This document shows, piece after piece, positions 1 through 7,294 of a stretch of 64,000 bases of DNA (position 1 is its first letter; the number at the start of each line of letters is the position of its first letter). The stretch lies in assembly GCF_003217475.1 (NCBI RefSeq), contig NZ_QJSP01000004.1:1-64000 (forward strand). Direction: 5' to 3'. Below the pieces are notes generated by a model that saw only the letters and a list, made by a program, of their open reading frames with translations, made no database searches and had not been told where the DNA came from. The DNA is from Williamsia limnetica (GTDB lineage Bacteria > Actinomycetota > Actinomycetes > Mycobacteriales > Mycobacteriaceae). Both the position numbers and the translations under genes were made by a program.

Positions 1-700
1 ACCACCCCCCGGATCATGGATGACAGGGGCAAGAAGTCATACCAGGTCTGGCGACCGCAGCCCCCGATTCCGAGGACTATGAAGAAGGTAACGGGCGACC
101 TGGGCTTTCCCAATCTCACGGGAAGGTTCTCTGCCATTTGTCGCTTCCCCATCAGTCGCAGTGCCCTGACCTGCAGGCAGCCCTGAGCGAAGCACCACGG
201 CAAGTGGTGAGTGACTGACTCGTTCGCTGGAATCCCCCACCTTGTACGACGTCAAAATCGGCCAGTGCTAGCCCGCCCCCTTGTCACTACTGATCTATGC
301 GCGATTACCCACGAGAAAATCCTTTCCGGCAGCGTCTCTGACAAAAGGCCACCTCAACACACTGTTCACTTAACAAGACCGTCCCACAGGCTCGATCCGG
401 TGCTGCCGTGCGCAGCGCCGTCCGACGCCGTGCCGGTCCGGCTAGCTACGACGAAAGCCTCGCATCTCACGGAGGGCACCTCACTGCGAGCCGCGGGTTT
501 GCCACCCAGGCGTTCCGCAACGTCGCCGACAGGCGCGTGCCGCCAGATTGCGCGATTGCAGTTAGTGTGCGACCTAGTTCCCACAGACGCAACCGTGTTC
601 TAGTGATCGTAAGATGCAGATAACGATTACTAGACCGATGCTGCCACCCTTAGGACCATGCAGCTCACAACGTGGGTACTCACCCACTGGCAGAGGGACT
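1..700. other. Non-coding or decayed stretch
   Basis: I see no convincing gene here. The open frames are short, overlap on both strands and resemble no family I recognise. Base composition is lower in GC than the core chromosome to the right, as in the rest of the first 8 kb. This may be the edge of an accessory region that continues to the left. Confidence 0.5.
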
Positions 701-1207
701 ATGTCTAACCCTGAGATCGTCCGAATCTTGGATTCCTACGTCGAGATCCCGCACGACGGCGGCACCGCAACGTACCTTGCCGTCACGAGCTACGAGCCGC
801 CGGCGAGCGCAGACGAAGTTGAACGTAGCTTCCCAGACGGATCTCCACACGAGCTCGCTTCACTGTGGGCTACCACTCGCCGTGCGCAACTGTATTTCTC
901 GAAGGGTTCCTGCGGAATGACGATGCTTTCGCCCTCCGAGAGTCGCGCAGAGACTGATCGGTTGCGTCAATTGGACGAGGTGGACGACCGGTTCTACCAC
1001 CCCGGTGACGTCGTCGTAGGTCTTTTCGAAACGGAGCCGGATCGACTCTTCTACGACCCAGAGCGAAGCGCCCTTCGTCTGGCCACTCCGATCGACGACC
1101 GCGAAGACTGGCCACTCGTCGGTCACAACGTCGCCGATTTCTTGGAGAGCTACCGCGATTACGCACCGGCTGGCGGTTGGCAGCGCACATTCCAGGCAGG
1201 CTCCTAG
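701..1207 (+). CDS. SUKH (SMI1/KNR4)-like protein, possible immunity protein
   Basis: Predicted 168-residue soluble acidic protein with no signal peptide or membrane segment. I chose the ATG at 701 because AGAGGG lies just upstream and the in-frame extension to 614 looks non-coding. The C-terminal half has the pattern of SMI1/KNR4 proteins: a GDVVVGLF-type strand, a tyrosine/aspartate stretch, then W-x-x-V-G-H-N-V-A-D-F-L-E-S-Y near the end. In bacteria this superfamily commonly provides immunity against polymorphic toxins. No partner toxin is adjacent, but the next 7 kb holds other immunity-like genes and a toxin-like protein, so an orphan immunity role is plausible. Family call is from pattern only. 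Confidence 0.5.
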   Translation: MSNPEIVRILDSYVEIPHDGGTATYLAVTSYEPPASADEVERSFPDGSPHELASLWATTRRAQLYFSKGSCGMTMLSPSESRAETDRLRQLDEVDDRFYHPGDVVVGLFETEPDRLFYDPERSALRLATPIDDREDWPLVGHNVADFLESYRDYAPAGGWQRTFQAGS

Positions 1208-1416
1208 TCTCCCTAGCGTGCGCATCCGCAGCTCCGATCGCGCAGCCTTCGACGAATCCCTCTGCGGGTAAGCACTCCCTGGACGCCATGAGACCAAGCC
1301 CACGACTGAGCGGGAGTGCCTGTCTTGACCGTCAGCGGTCGGGCGATGCCAGATCAACCATCAGCCATCGCTTTTGAGCGTGCGACAGACCGACCTTTAC
1401 CGGAGGCACACCGCCG

Positions 1417-1655
1417 ATGTTTTCCGACACGACCCCTGCCGAACCCGCGCAACCACATCTGAGTGTCCGCCGAGAGTGGTTTGCTTTGCTGTCGCTCTCA
1501 GCGGTTACCGCTGGCAGCGGGCCAAAACCATCGCGCTGGTCCTCCTCGCGCCCATCCTCATCATTGGCTGCCTACTCATGGGCGCACAAAAGATCGTCAA
1601 ACCGAGAAGGCCGGCGGCACTCATGCCGCCCATTGACTCTTCAGTGGTCCGGTGA
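1417..1655 (+). pseudogene. Frameshifted small membrane protein gene
   Basis: An ATG at 1417 is preceded by GGAGG at about 1402-1406 and opens a frame beginning MFSDTTPAEPAQ. It reads plausibly for some 28 residues, up to about position 1500. The protein-like sequence then continues in the frame one base over, with a basic patch and a clear hydrophobic helix (TIALVLLAPILIIGCLLMG) followed by a basic tail. The two halves look like one small single-pass membrane protein broken by one indel near 1500-1510. It could also be a sequencing error. I do not recognise the family. Confidence 0.35.
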
Positions 1656-1894
1656 CTTTGATGACTCCACCAATTCCGTTGTGCAACTACCAAGGTCTCA
1701 GTGCTGAGGAGTCTCCCTACGTTCGCTTGTGAGCCGAAGACTGGTGCATTCGGACCGTTCGCGATGTGATAGGCAACACAACGCCACTTCTCTGAATGTC
1801 GAGTTTGCTATCGTGATCTCGCTGTCCATTGAGCGAGCTGCATGATCCGCGGACACCGGACAGCCACTGTGCTCGTCGAACCGAGGGGGAACTC

Positions 1895-2551
1895 ATGTCT
1901 GTCACACGTCGCGTCGCCATAGGCGGCGCAGCCGCGGTCATTACGGCATTGGGTGCCGTGTCGTTGCCCGTGTCGGTGGCCCAGGCGGCTCCGGTGTCGG
2001 TGAGTTCGGGGATGGAAATCAACATCGAGGAAACGTTGATCACCGTGGCCTCGTGCACATTGGGTGCTGTGGTCTCGCCAACAACCGCGCTGACCGCTGC
2101 TCACTGCGGCACCACCGGCGAAGCGGTCTTTGACTCCAGTGGCGACCAGATCGGAACGATCACAGCCAATCTCATCAGCAGGCAGGCAGATATCGCTGTC
2201 ATCACCTTGGCTCCGGATGTACGCGCAGCGGTTGACCCGATCGATTGGAGTCCGGGCTTCTATCAGGGCCAGGCAGTGAGCAAAGACGGGATCAGCACCG
2301 GAAAGACCGTCGGCACCGTGACCGATCCCAATCTCACACTTCGCACCGCACACGGGTTCTCGCTGGCACCCCCGTTCTTTCTGACCCAGTCGACGCTGAG
2401 CATCGGAACCAACATCCACTCGGTCAGCGGCGACAGCGGATCAGGTATTCGTGACGCAGACGGCGACGTGGTCGGCATCCTCTCCTCCGGAGCGACTGCC
2501 GAAGACACACAATTCACACCAGTGTCCCTGGTTCCGGAAACACTGCGCTAA
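1895..2551 (+). CDS. Secreted trypsin-like serine protease (S1 family)
   Basis: Predicted 218-residue exported protein. The ATG at 1895 follows a strong GAGGGGGA ribosome site. Residues 1-30 form a signal peptide: basic start SVTRR, hydrophobic core, cleavage after A-Q-A-A. All three catalytic elements of a chymotrypsin-fold protease are visible: T-A-A-H-C (His), R-Q-A-D-I-A-V (Asp) and S-G-D-S-G-S-G (Ser). A cysteine just before the His motif could form the usual disulfide with the Cys after it. It is short for the family, with no C-terminal anchor or propeptide. It probably acts in the cell envelope or medium; its substrate is unknown. No operon partner is evident. Confidence 0.75.
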   Translation: MSVTRRVAIGGAAAVITALGAVSLPVSVAQAAPVSVSSGMEINIEETLITVASCTLGAVVSPTTALTAAHCGTTGEAVFDSSGDQIGTITANLISRQADIAVITLAPDVRAAVDPIDWSPGFYQGQAVSKDGISTGKTVGTVTDPNLTLRTAHGFSLAPPFFLTQSTLSIGTNIHSVSGDSGSGIRDADGDVVGILSSGATAEDTQFTPVSLVPETLR

Positions 2552-2769
2552 CCGACGACGTGTTCGGCGATGCGGGCGCTGGACTCCAACGAATGTACGT
2601 AGCAAGTGGATGACCGTCGGGGGACGATGCCTGCTTGGATGGCCATTCGCAGAGCTCCATATTTCTGGGCGCAAGAAAATATTTCGCAATAGCGAACACG
2701 CCCGCGCTGGGCCGGGCCCGATGCGATTGTGAGATCGAGTTGAGCGATGAGCAGAGACCGGCGTGGCAG

Positions 2770-2967
2770 ATGTCCACCCCAATGATCAAAGGCGAGTTGC
2801 TGTCACTCCTGAAGGTACTTGCGCCGGAGAAGAAGTGGACGAAGAGTTCGCGACTCAAGGACTATGTTGAGTTCGCGGTGGGAAGGTTTCCGCCTGACAC
2901 TTCCGACGAACGAGAGCGGCGGGCGTTGCTGTTAGCGTACGTGTTACACGACAAGGAACGTCGTTGA
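2770..2967 (+). CDS. Small hypothetical protein (65 aa)
   Basis: A short charged protein beginning MSTPMIKGELLSLL and ending in R-R, preferred over longer upstream starts because the sequence before 2770 does not look coding. It is rich in Lys, Arg, Glu and Leu and probably helical. I recognise no family. It lies directly left of a scrambled stretch with a toxin-scaffold fragment and an integrase tail, so it may be a remnant of accessory DNA or a small immunity-like protein. Confidence 0.3.
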   Translation: MSTPMIKGELLSLLKVLAPEKKWTKSSRLKDYVEFAVGRFPPDTSDERERRALLLAYVLHDKERR

Positions 2968-3028
2968 GTGCGCATGTATCGCAGATGGCTGATGCGAGTG
3001 CCGACTACACAGTCAGATCGAGTATCTG

Positions 3029-3103
3029 ATTCATCACCATCGGACGGATCGGCGGGTGGGAACTGCTCGACCTGCTCCACGCGCAGTTGGGTGACTGTGT
3101 TTG
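3029..3103 (-). repeat. Displaced fragment of the toxin-scaffold gene
   Basis: This segment is an imperfect direct copy of 6215-6289, inside the 536-residue toxin-like gene. Read on the minus strand it encodes V-E-Q-F-P-P-A-D-P-S-D-G-D-E-S, against V-E-Q-F-S-P-A-D-P-S-D-G-D-D-S in the intact gene. It has no start and no continuation, so it is a relic. On its right it joins abruptly to an integrase tail. Confidence 0.75.
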
Positions 3104-3175
3104 GGGTAGCGCCTCCGCGGCGACGACTTTGGACACCTACGCAGACTTCTTAGACGACGATCTCGACGCCGTTGA
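3104..3175 (+). pseudogene. C-terminal tail of a tyrosine recombinase (integrase remnant)
   Basis: The plus strand reads G-S-A-S-A-A-T-T-L-D-T-Y-A-D-F-L-D-D-D-L-D-A-V. This closely matches the end of actinobacterial phage/ICE integrases, where G-H-A-S-A-x-T-T-L-D-T-Y-A-D-L follows the last catalytic Arg/His block and includes the nucleophile Tyr. The rest of the recombinase is missing; upstream is unrelated DNA from the toxin scaffold. A copy of the tRNA-derived att core lies about 120 bp downstream, a common place for an integrase to end. A non-functional relic of the enzyme that may have inserted DNA here. Confidence 0.65.
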
Positions 3176-3295
3176 AATCGCCTGCATCAGGCAGCTTCCG
3201 CAACGCGTGCGGGCAAATTGTGGGCAGCGAGCACCAAGGCTGCTGACGATCAAGGCAGAATGACGCCCAACCTGCGTAAACAGGCGAGGCGAATC

Positions 3296-3369
3296 GGCGG
3301 AAGCAACGCCATGGCGTTCAAACCCCAGCAGCGAAACTAACTACCTTCTGGAAAGATGGTCTGGCCTGC
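3296..3369. repeat. att-like site 1: core plus L arm
   Basis: The 9-base core GGCGGAAGC (3296-3304), identical to the reverse complement of the tRNA-Ser 3' end, is followed by an L arm that matches 4825-4890 with roughly ten mismatches in 74 bp. The sequence left of the core differs from sites 2 and 3. This is what a left junction (attL-like) of an element inserted at a tRNA end would look like. Confidence 0.6.
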
Positions 3370-3425
3370 GAGGACACATCTAGGAGTGCGACTCGAACCG
3401 CGATGATCGGTGTTGGGAGTCTAGG

Positions 3426-3797
3426 TCAGAGTGGCGGCATGTTCGTCCGCATCTGGGTCGCGGCGCTATTCGCCGCCGCCTCGACCTTGCTCCATCGTGG
3501 ATCAGCAAGGTACGTCTCGTCCTCGACATCACCGAGTTCATCGATCAGCGGGCCCAATACGTCCCGAAGTACTTCGAGGCTAGCGACTTCGTTTTCGAAT
3601 AAAATTACTCCGACCGCCATGAGCGGATCAGAGATGGCGTAGGTGTCGTCGAAGAGGATATGGACGCAATAGTCCAAATCACCACGCGGACCGTTAGCGA
3701 GCGCAAAGCGACTCTCTCGGGCACTAGCAAGCATGCGAACGGCGGCCACGACTTCGGATCGACGCTCAGGGTATCTAATCGCCTCTGGGCGTTCCAC
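3426..3797 (-). CDS. SCO4402-like protein, probable immunity or accessory protein
   Basis: Predicted 123 residues. The start is GTG at 3797, preceded on the minus strand by a run of G. The sequence resembles the small actinobacterial family typified by SCO4402: an N-terminal R-x-P...R-R-x-E-V-V segment, a central L-D-Y-C-V-H-x-L-F-D-D-T stretch, and a C-terminal L-A-D-P-R-W-S-K-V-E-A-A-A segment. Members are soluble, of unproven function, and often lie with toxin/immunity genes. Here it is downstream of another immunity-like gene on the same strand inside the att-bounded element, which suggests orphan immunity. Family call is from memory of the pattern. Confidence 0.6.
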   Translation of the reverse strand: MERPEAIRYPERRSEVVAAVRMLASARESRFALANGPRGDLDYCVHILFDDTYAISDPLMAVGVILFENEVASLEVLRDVLGPLIDELGDVEDETYLADPRWSKVEAAANSAATQMRTNMPPL

Positions 3798-3914
3798 GTT
3801 TCCCCCCGTACCCCTTCCGTCAGAAGTAGAAGTGTCTAAGTGGCAGAAGAGAGGCGGGACGTCGGGTTTACTGACACAAGATCACCAGGCAAGTTCCCTA
3901 TCGGCACATGCACG

Positions 3915-4370
3915 TTAATCCTTATCGGTAACTTCGACGAACGTCTCATCGAACGCCAAACGAATCACCAACATCTTCGATCCCGCGACTAATCCCGCGC
4001 CGACAATCGCATTGTTCGTAACGATCGGAAGCACACGATCAATGGTCTCTCCAACCAAGAAGAACTCAGGATCACCTTCAATAATATCTAATGCAATCCA
4101 CTTGCCGTGATCGTCAACAAAGGCGCGGTTCTCATCTGACAATTCGCCCGAAAAAGGATCTTCCCAGACACCAGAATCGACGGCCAGCGCCTCACCATCA
4201 GCGCCTGACTCAAAGAAGAATGTGCTGTCCTCCAGACTTATCTCGATCGGCCCCTCGCGCCTGTCAATCGAACCATCAAGAGCATAGAATAGACGCCGAA
4301 TTGCAATAACACGCTCTCCGGCATCGCATCGCTGTGCGAATTCGTGAAGCACATGCTCATTTCGAATCAT
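3915..4370 (-). CDS. Predicted immunity protein paired with the orphan toxin tip
   Basis: Predicted 151 residues, acidic, no signal peptide. The ATG at 4370 overlaps the stop of the upstream tip-encoding frame (ATGA), a strong sign of translational coupling. I do not recognise a named family. The acidic composition, the alternating strand-like hydrophobics (W-I-A-L-D-I-I-E, M-L-V-I-R-L-A-F) and the position directly behind a short nuclease-like tip are typical of immunity proteins in polymorphic toxin loci. GC content is visibly lower than in the core genes, which suggests transfer. Confidence 0.55.
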   Translation of the reverse strand: MIRNEHVLHEFAQRCDAGERVIAIRRLFYALDGSIDRREGPIEISLEDSTFFFESGADGEALAVDSGVWEDPFSGELSDENRAFVDDHGKWIALDIIEGDPEFFLVGETIDRVLPIVTNNAIVGAGLVAGSKMLVIRLAFDETFVEVTDKD

Positions 4371-4606
4371 CGGACGATCCTCGCGCCGTTGAACCAACCA
4401 TTGTCTACGCCATCCTTGAGAATCGTTACAAACTCTCCATCCGCCTTGGCGAGCACCACGTCCCTTCCTTTAGCCACGGCGGGTGTACTGGCGGCAGTAA
4501 CGGCAGCGGGCGCGACAGCGGTCGTGTGGGCCGGTTTGACCATTCCCCCAGTCGATCCAGAGCAAACGCACAGGCCACCAGTAGCACCCGCGCCTGCTCG
4601 TGCCAT
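4367..4606 (-). CDS. Chimeric open frame carrying an orphan toxin tip
   Basis: A 79-residue frame assembled from pieces. It starts with M-A-R-A-G-A-G, the same first residues as the 536-residue toxin-like protein. It then runs through a stretch copied from the small membrane gene in another frame, then antisense through an inverted copy of the toxin's transmembrane segment. It ends in a new C-terminus, G-R-D-V-V-L-A-K-A-D-G-E-F-V-T-I-L-K-D-G...N-G-W-F, that resembles the last strands of nuclease toxin tips. The stop overlaps the start of an immunity-like gene. Either a relic, or a way of keeping an unused tip with its immunity gene. Expression is uncertain. Confidence 0.4.
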   Translation of the reverse strand: MARAGAGATGGLCVCSGSTGGMVKPAHTTAVAPAAVTAASTPAVAKGRDVVLAKADGEFVTILKDGVDNGWFNGARIVR

Positions 4607-4688
4607 CCCCGTTATCGCCTGACCTGGTCTTTGACCCAGCCGATCGCGGCGTCAGCACCAGCCCAAAACCACCGTCCGCCAAGGGACA
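4476..4688. repeat. Three-piece scrambled duplication of the toxin operon
   Basis: Three abutting segments are copied from the operon at 6.7-7.0 kb. Positions 4476-4536 are an inverted copy of 6701-6761 (one mismatch in 61). Positions 4537-4585 are a direct copy of 6944-6992 (identical over 49). Positions 4586-4688 are a direct copy of 6795-6897 with a few mismatches. The source order and orientation are not preserved, so several breaks and one inversion are needed. High identity implies recent rearrangement or ongoing gene conversion. Confidence 0.85.
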
Positions 4689-4740
4689 ACGGGATCTTGC
4701 CCAGCGGAGGGAGTGAACGCGGTCAGCTCGGCTCAATGCG

Positions 4741-4890
4741 GTTGCGTACGGGTGCTCCCACAAAACGTGCGCGTCCAGCTGCACAACTGGACGCGTTAGC
4801 CAACAAAAGACGATCTGGCGGAAGCAACGTCATGGCATTCAAACCCCAGTAGCGAAACTAACTACCTCCTGGAAAGACGGGTTGACCTGC
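4741..4890. repeat. att-like site 2: R arm, core and L arm
   Basis: The left 85 bp (4741-4825, R arm plus core) match 7849-7933 next to tRNA-Ser with one mismatch. The core GGCGGAAGC is at 4817-4825. From the core to 4890 the sequence matches the L arm of site 1. A site with both element arms is the form expected for an attP-like junction between two tandem elements. Confidence 0.7.
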
Positions 4891-4934
4891 ATTAACAGTT
4901 CGGAAAGTTCGTTCAAGGGGGACCTCGTCACCAA

Positions 4935-5189
4935 CTAGAGCAATGGCCACTTCTCAAGGATTGAGATGAGCAGATCGTTGATTCGACTTGCGTACTCGGT
5001 TGGCTCCCAGTCATCGTCCAGCCAGCGGGCCTGCTCTAGTCCCACCACGCTCGCGATCGCTTCGCGCTGCTCTTTCGACGGAACTTCCCAGTACCCGATC
5101 TCGAAGAGCAGCTGCGGCTCCCTTCGAGTGAGTATCTCGACAAGAAGGTCACGCTCATCTGCCTGAAGCGACTTCAAGAATTTTCCCAT
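4935..5189 (-). CDS. Predicted immunity protein for the 536-residue toxin-like protein
   Basis: Predicted 84 residues, acidic and probably all-helical (MGKFLKSL..., then repeated Leu/Ile heptads), with no signal peptide. It starts 15 bp after the stop of the large toxin-like gene on the same strand, with a purine-rich Shine-Dalgarno region between them. Immediate 3' position, small size and acidity are the hallmarks of a cognate immunity protein. I recognise no family by sequence. Co-transcription with the toxin is likely. Confidence 0.55.
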   Translation of the reverse strand: MGKFLKSLQADERDLLVEILTRREPQLLFEIGYWEVPSKEQREAIASVVGLEQARWLDDDWEPTEYASRINDLLISILEKWPLL

Positions 5190-5204
5190 AGTGCCTGAAC
5201 CTCC

Positions 5205-6815
5205 TTACTGAGGATTTCTGACCGCGTTGCTGTTCTTCGGAATCGCCGTGACGACTTTGCCGGTGGGGTTGAGCACGACTTTCGCGTCCTTGCCCTCGTA
5301 CACCCAGCTGACCCTTCCTTGGTGATCGACTTCGCGGATTGGTGGCGCGACGGGGCTGGTCACAGCGTCGTTTACAGCTTCGTCCTTGACCCCGCGTCCT
5401 CCGTCTCGTCCATTGATTTGTTCATCACCATGCTTTGTGCGTCCAGTAATCCCATGCGGAGGCGGCTCGTTCGCACTGCTTACCGCACCGCTGTTGCCCG
5501 GATCGTTATCTGAAAACCAGGAATTGATGGCATCGCGGATCTTATCCAACCCTGCCGAGATGCCACCGGGGAGACGATCCTCGACCATGCCCGGCAGTTG
5601 GTCGGGGTGATCACGCATCCACTGATAGCCATACTCCGCCATAATCGCCGCCAAAATGACAGCGAAAAAGCCTGCCACTACTAGAGCCGCTAGGGTGTCA
5701 TCGACGAGGAAGAAGATGGGTGTGGCTTCGATGTCTTCGTCGTCTGAGGGCTCTTCGGGTTCGATGGGTGCGACCGGGACGGGAGCAACCGGAACAGCAG
5801 GCTCACCAGATGGTGCACCGGTTCCCTGGTTCCCTTGACCCTCACCAGGGCCGCCACCTTCTCCCAGGTTCGATGTGCCAGGATCATTCCCACCACCTTC
5901 AGGCCCTGATGTCGGCGGATTGGCGACCGAAGTATCCGGCGGCTCTGTCATAACGCCGCTCTCAGGAGCACTCGGAGTTTTCGGTAGTACAGCCGTGGCA
6001 GCGGCACCAGGACCTGACCCGGGGGCGGGTGCCGACGCCAGCCGGACACCAGAGCGCGACATCCGCCCCGCACTCGAGGCAGGACCAGCCGACAACGTCG
6101 AACCACCACCACTCAACCCACCCAGCGAACGACGCGCCACCTGACCAGCCCGCGGATGCGCCGCCGTCAACGCTGCCGCGCCACCAACCACACACGCCGC
6201 CAACGGATTCTCGGAATCATCACCATCGGACGGATCAGCAGGCGAGAACTGCTCAACCTGCTCCACATGCTGTCGGGTAACTGCGTCTGGTGTGTTGATC
6301 TTCAGGCCGTCGCTCGGAGTGCCTGGCGGTGCCTGCACAGCGGACGTCGTGTCGGTAGCCGGCGGCACGGTCGGCGCCTGTGCAGGTGCAGTCGTTAACC
6401 CTGGCTGGCCAGGAGTGTTTGGTGCGGCGGGTAGCTGCGTGCCGCCACCGCCGTTTCCGCCGTCACCGCCCGGGACGGGAACAATCGGTGTTCCGTTTCC
6501 CGGCCCAGGGTTCAAACCACCAGCACCGGCCTGCGGGCCACTGCCACCAATCTGCGGAGCTCCAGGGGCTTCCCCGACCGACGGCGGCGTCACCGTCTGC
6601 GGAGGCGGAACAGACACACACGGCCACCCCGGCCCGTACTGCGCACGAAGCTGGTCACACAACGCATCAGCCTGCGCCGGCCCAGCACCACCAATCAGCA
6701 AACCGGCCCACACGACCGCTGTCGCGCCCGCTGCCGTTACTGCCGCCAGCACACCCGCCGTCCAGCGCCTACCGCTGCCGCCCTGCATGCCTTGACCCGC
6801 GCCTGCTCGTGCCAT
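5205..6815 (-). CDS. Membrane-anchored polymorphic toxin-like protein with nuclease-type tip
   Basis: A 536-residue protein in modules. Residues 18-42 are a signal anchor (V-L-A-A-V-T-A-A-G-A-T). A short Cys-containing segment C-D-Q-L...G-P-G-W-P-C follows at about 53-66. Residues 70-350 are a Pro/Gly/Ser-rich stalk. A second strong transmembrane helix lies at about 370-395. The C-terminal tip, about 455-536, begins G-I-T-G-R-T-K-H-G-D-E-Q and has a His then Arg-rich helix, then strands ending V-V-L-N-P-T-G-K-V-V-T. The tip pattern is like the BECR-fold/DUF4258 group of RNase toxins (RelE-like). It is followed by a small immunity-like gene and preceded by a membrane protein, only 5 bp between stop and ATG. 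The export route is unknown: no WXG100 or LXG domain is visible. Family assignment of the tip needs profile comparison. Confidence 0.55.
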   Translation of the reverse strand: MARAGAGQGMQGGSGRRWTAGVLAAVTAAGATAVVWAGLLIGGAGPAQADALCDQLRAQYGPGWPCVSVPPPQTVTPPSVGEAPGAPQIGGSGPQAGAGGLNPGPGNGTPIVPVPGGDGGNGGGGTQLPAAPNTPGQPGLTTAPAQAPTVPPATDTTSAVQAPPGTPSDGLKINTPDAVTRQHVEQVEQFSPADPSDGDDSENPLAACVVGGAAALTAAHPRAGQVARRSLGGLSGGGSTLSAGPASSAGRMSRSGVRLASAPAPGSGPGAAATAVLPKTPSAPESGVMTEPPDTSVANPPTSGPEGGGNDPGTSNLGEGGGPGEGQGNQGTGAPSGEPAVPVAPVPVAPIEPEEPSDDEDIEATPIFFLVDDTLAALVVAGFFAVILAAIMAEYGYQWMRDHPDQLPGMVEDRLPGGISAGLDKIRDAINSWFSDNDPGNSGAVSSANEPPPHGITGRTKHGDEQINGRDGGRGVKDEAVNDAVTSPVAPPIREVDHQGRVSWVYEGKDAKVVLNPTGKVVTAIPKNSNAVRNPQ

Positions 6816-6820
6816 CCCCG

Positions 6821-7204
6821 TTATCGCCTGACCTGGTCTTTGACCCAGCCGATCGCGGCGTCAGAACCAGCCCAAAACCCCTGTCCACCAAGGGACATCA
6901 CCAGAATGAAAGCAAGGAACACCCACACTCGGCCGTAATCGGCTGACCATTCCCCCAGTCGATCCAGAGCAAACGCACAGGCCACCAGTAGCGCGCAGCC
7001 GACAAAGAAAGACACCGCTTTGATCACCCTGGGCGCGACACCGGGTGTATCAGCGTTCGGGCCGTGCGTTACCGCAGCGACATCGTCGTCGCTGGCATCA
7101 CCCGCATTCAACGAGGGCCGCCGCGACAGATGCTGCGAACGGGCCGCGTCCTCAGCGGTAGCAGTATGCCGGGACGAACCTGCACCAGGAACAGTCGTGG
7201 TCAT
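6821..7204 (-). CDS. Small membrane protein of the toxin operon
   Basis: Predicted 127 residues. I chose the ATG at 7204 (MTTTVPGAG); an in-frame start at 7243 is possible. About 65 disordered polar residues are followed by two transmembrane helices (V-S-F-F-V-G-C-A-L-L-V-A-C-A-F and V-W-V-F-L-A-F-I-L-V-M-S-L) and a short amphipathic end W-V-K-D-Q-V-R-R. It ends 5 bp before the toxin-like gene and is surely co-translated with it. A displaced 3' part is duplicated at 4586-4688. Its function is unknown; a chaperone or membrane adaptor for the toxin is a reasonable guess. Confidence 0.6.
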   Translation of the reverse strand: MTTTVPGAGSSRHTATAEDAARSQHLSRRPSLNAGDASDDDVAAVTHGPNADTPGVAPRVIKAVSFFVGCALLVACAFALDRLGEWSADYGRVWVFLAFILVMSLGGQGFWAGSDAAIGWVKDQVRR

Positions 7205-7294
7205 AACAAAGTCCTCCCCAGGACGATCAAGAAACGCAACCAAACGAGAATCGACTGGCGGCCGCTGAACTCGATAGCACAGCGTGCCAACGCT

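Noticed and set aside
211-603. 130-residue frame near the left edge
   Set aside because: No ribosome site, amino-acid composition like translated non-coding DNA, and competing frames on both strands.
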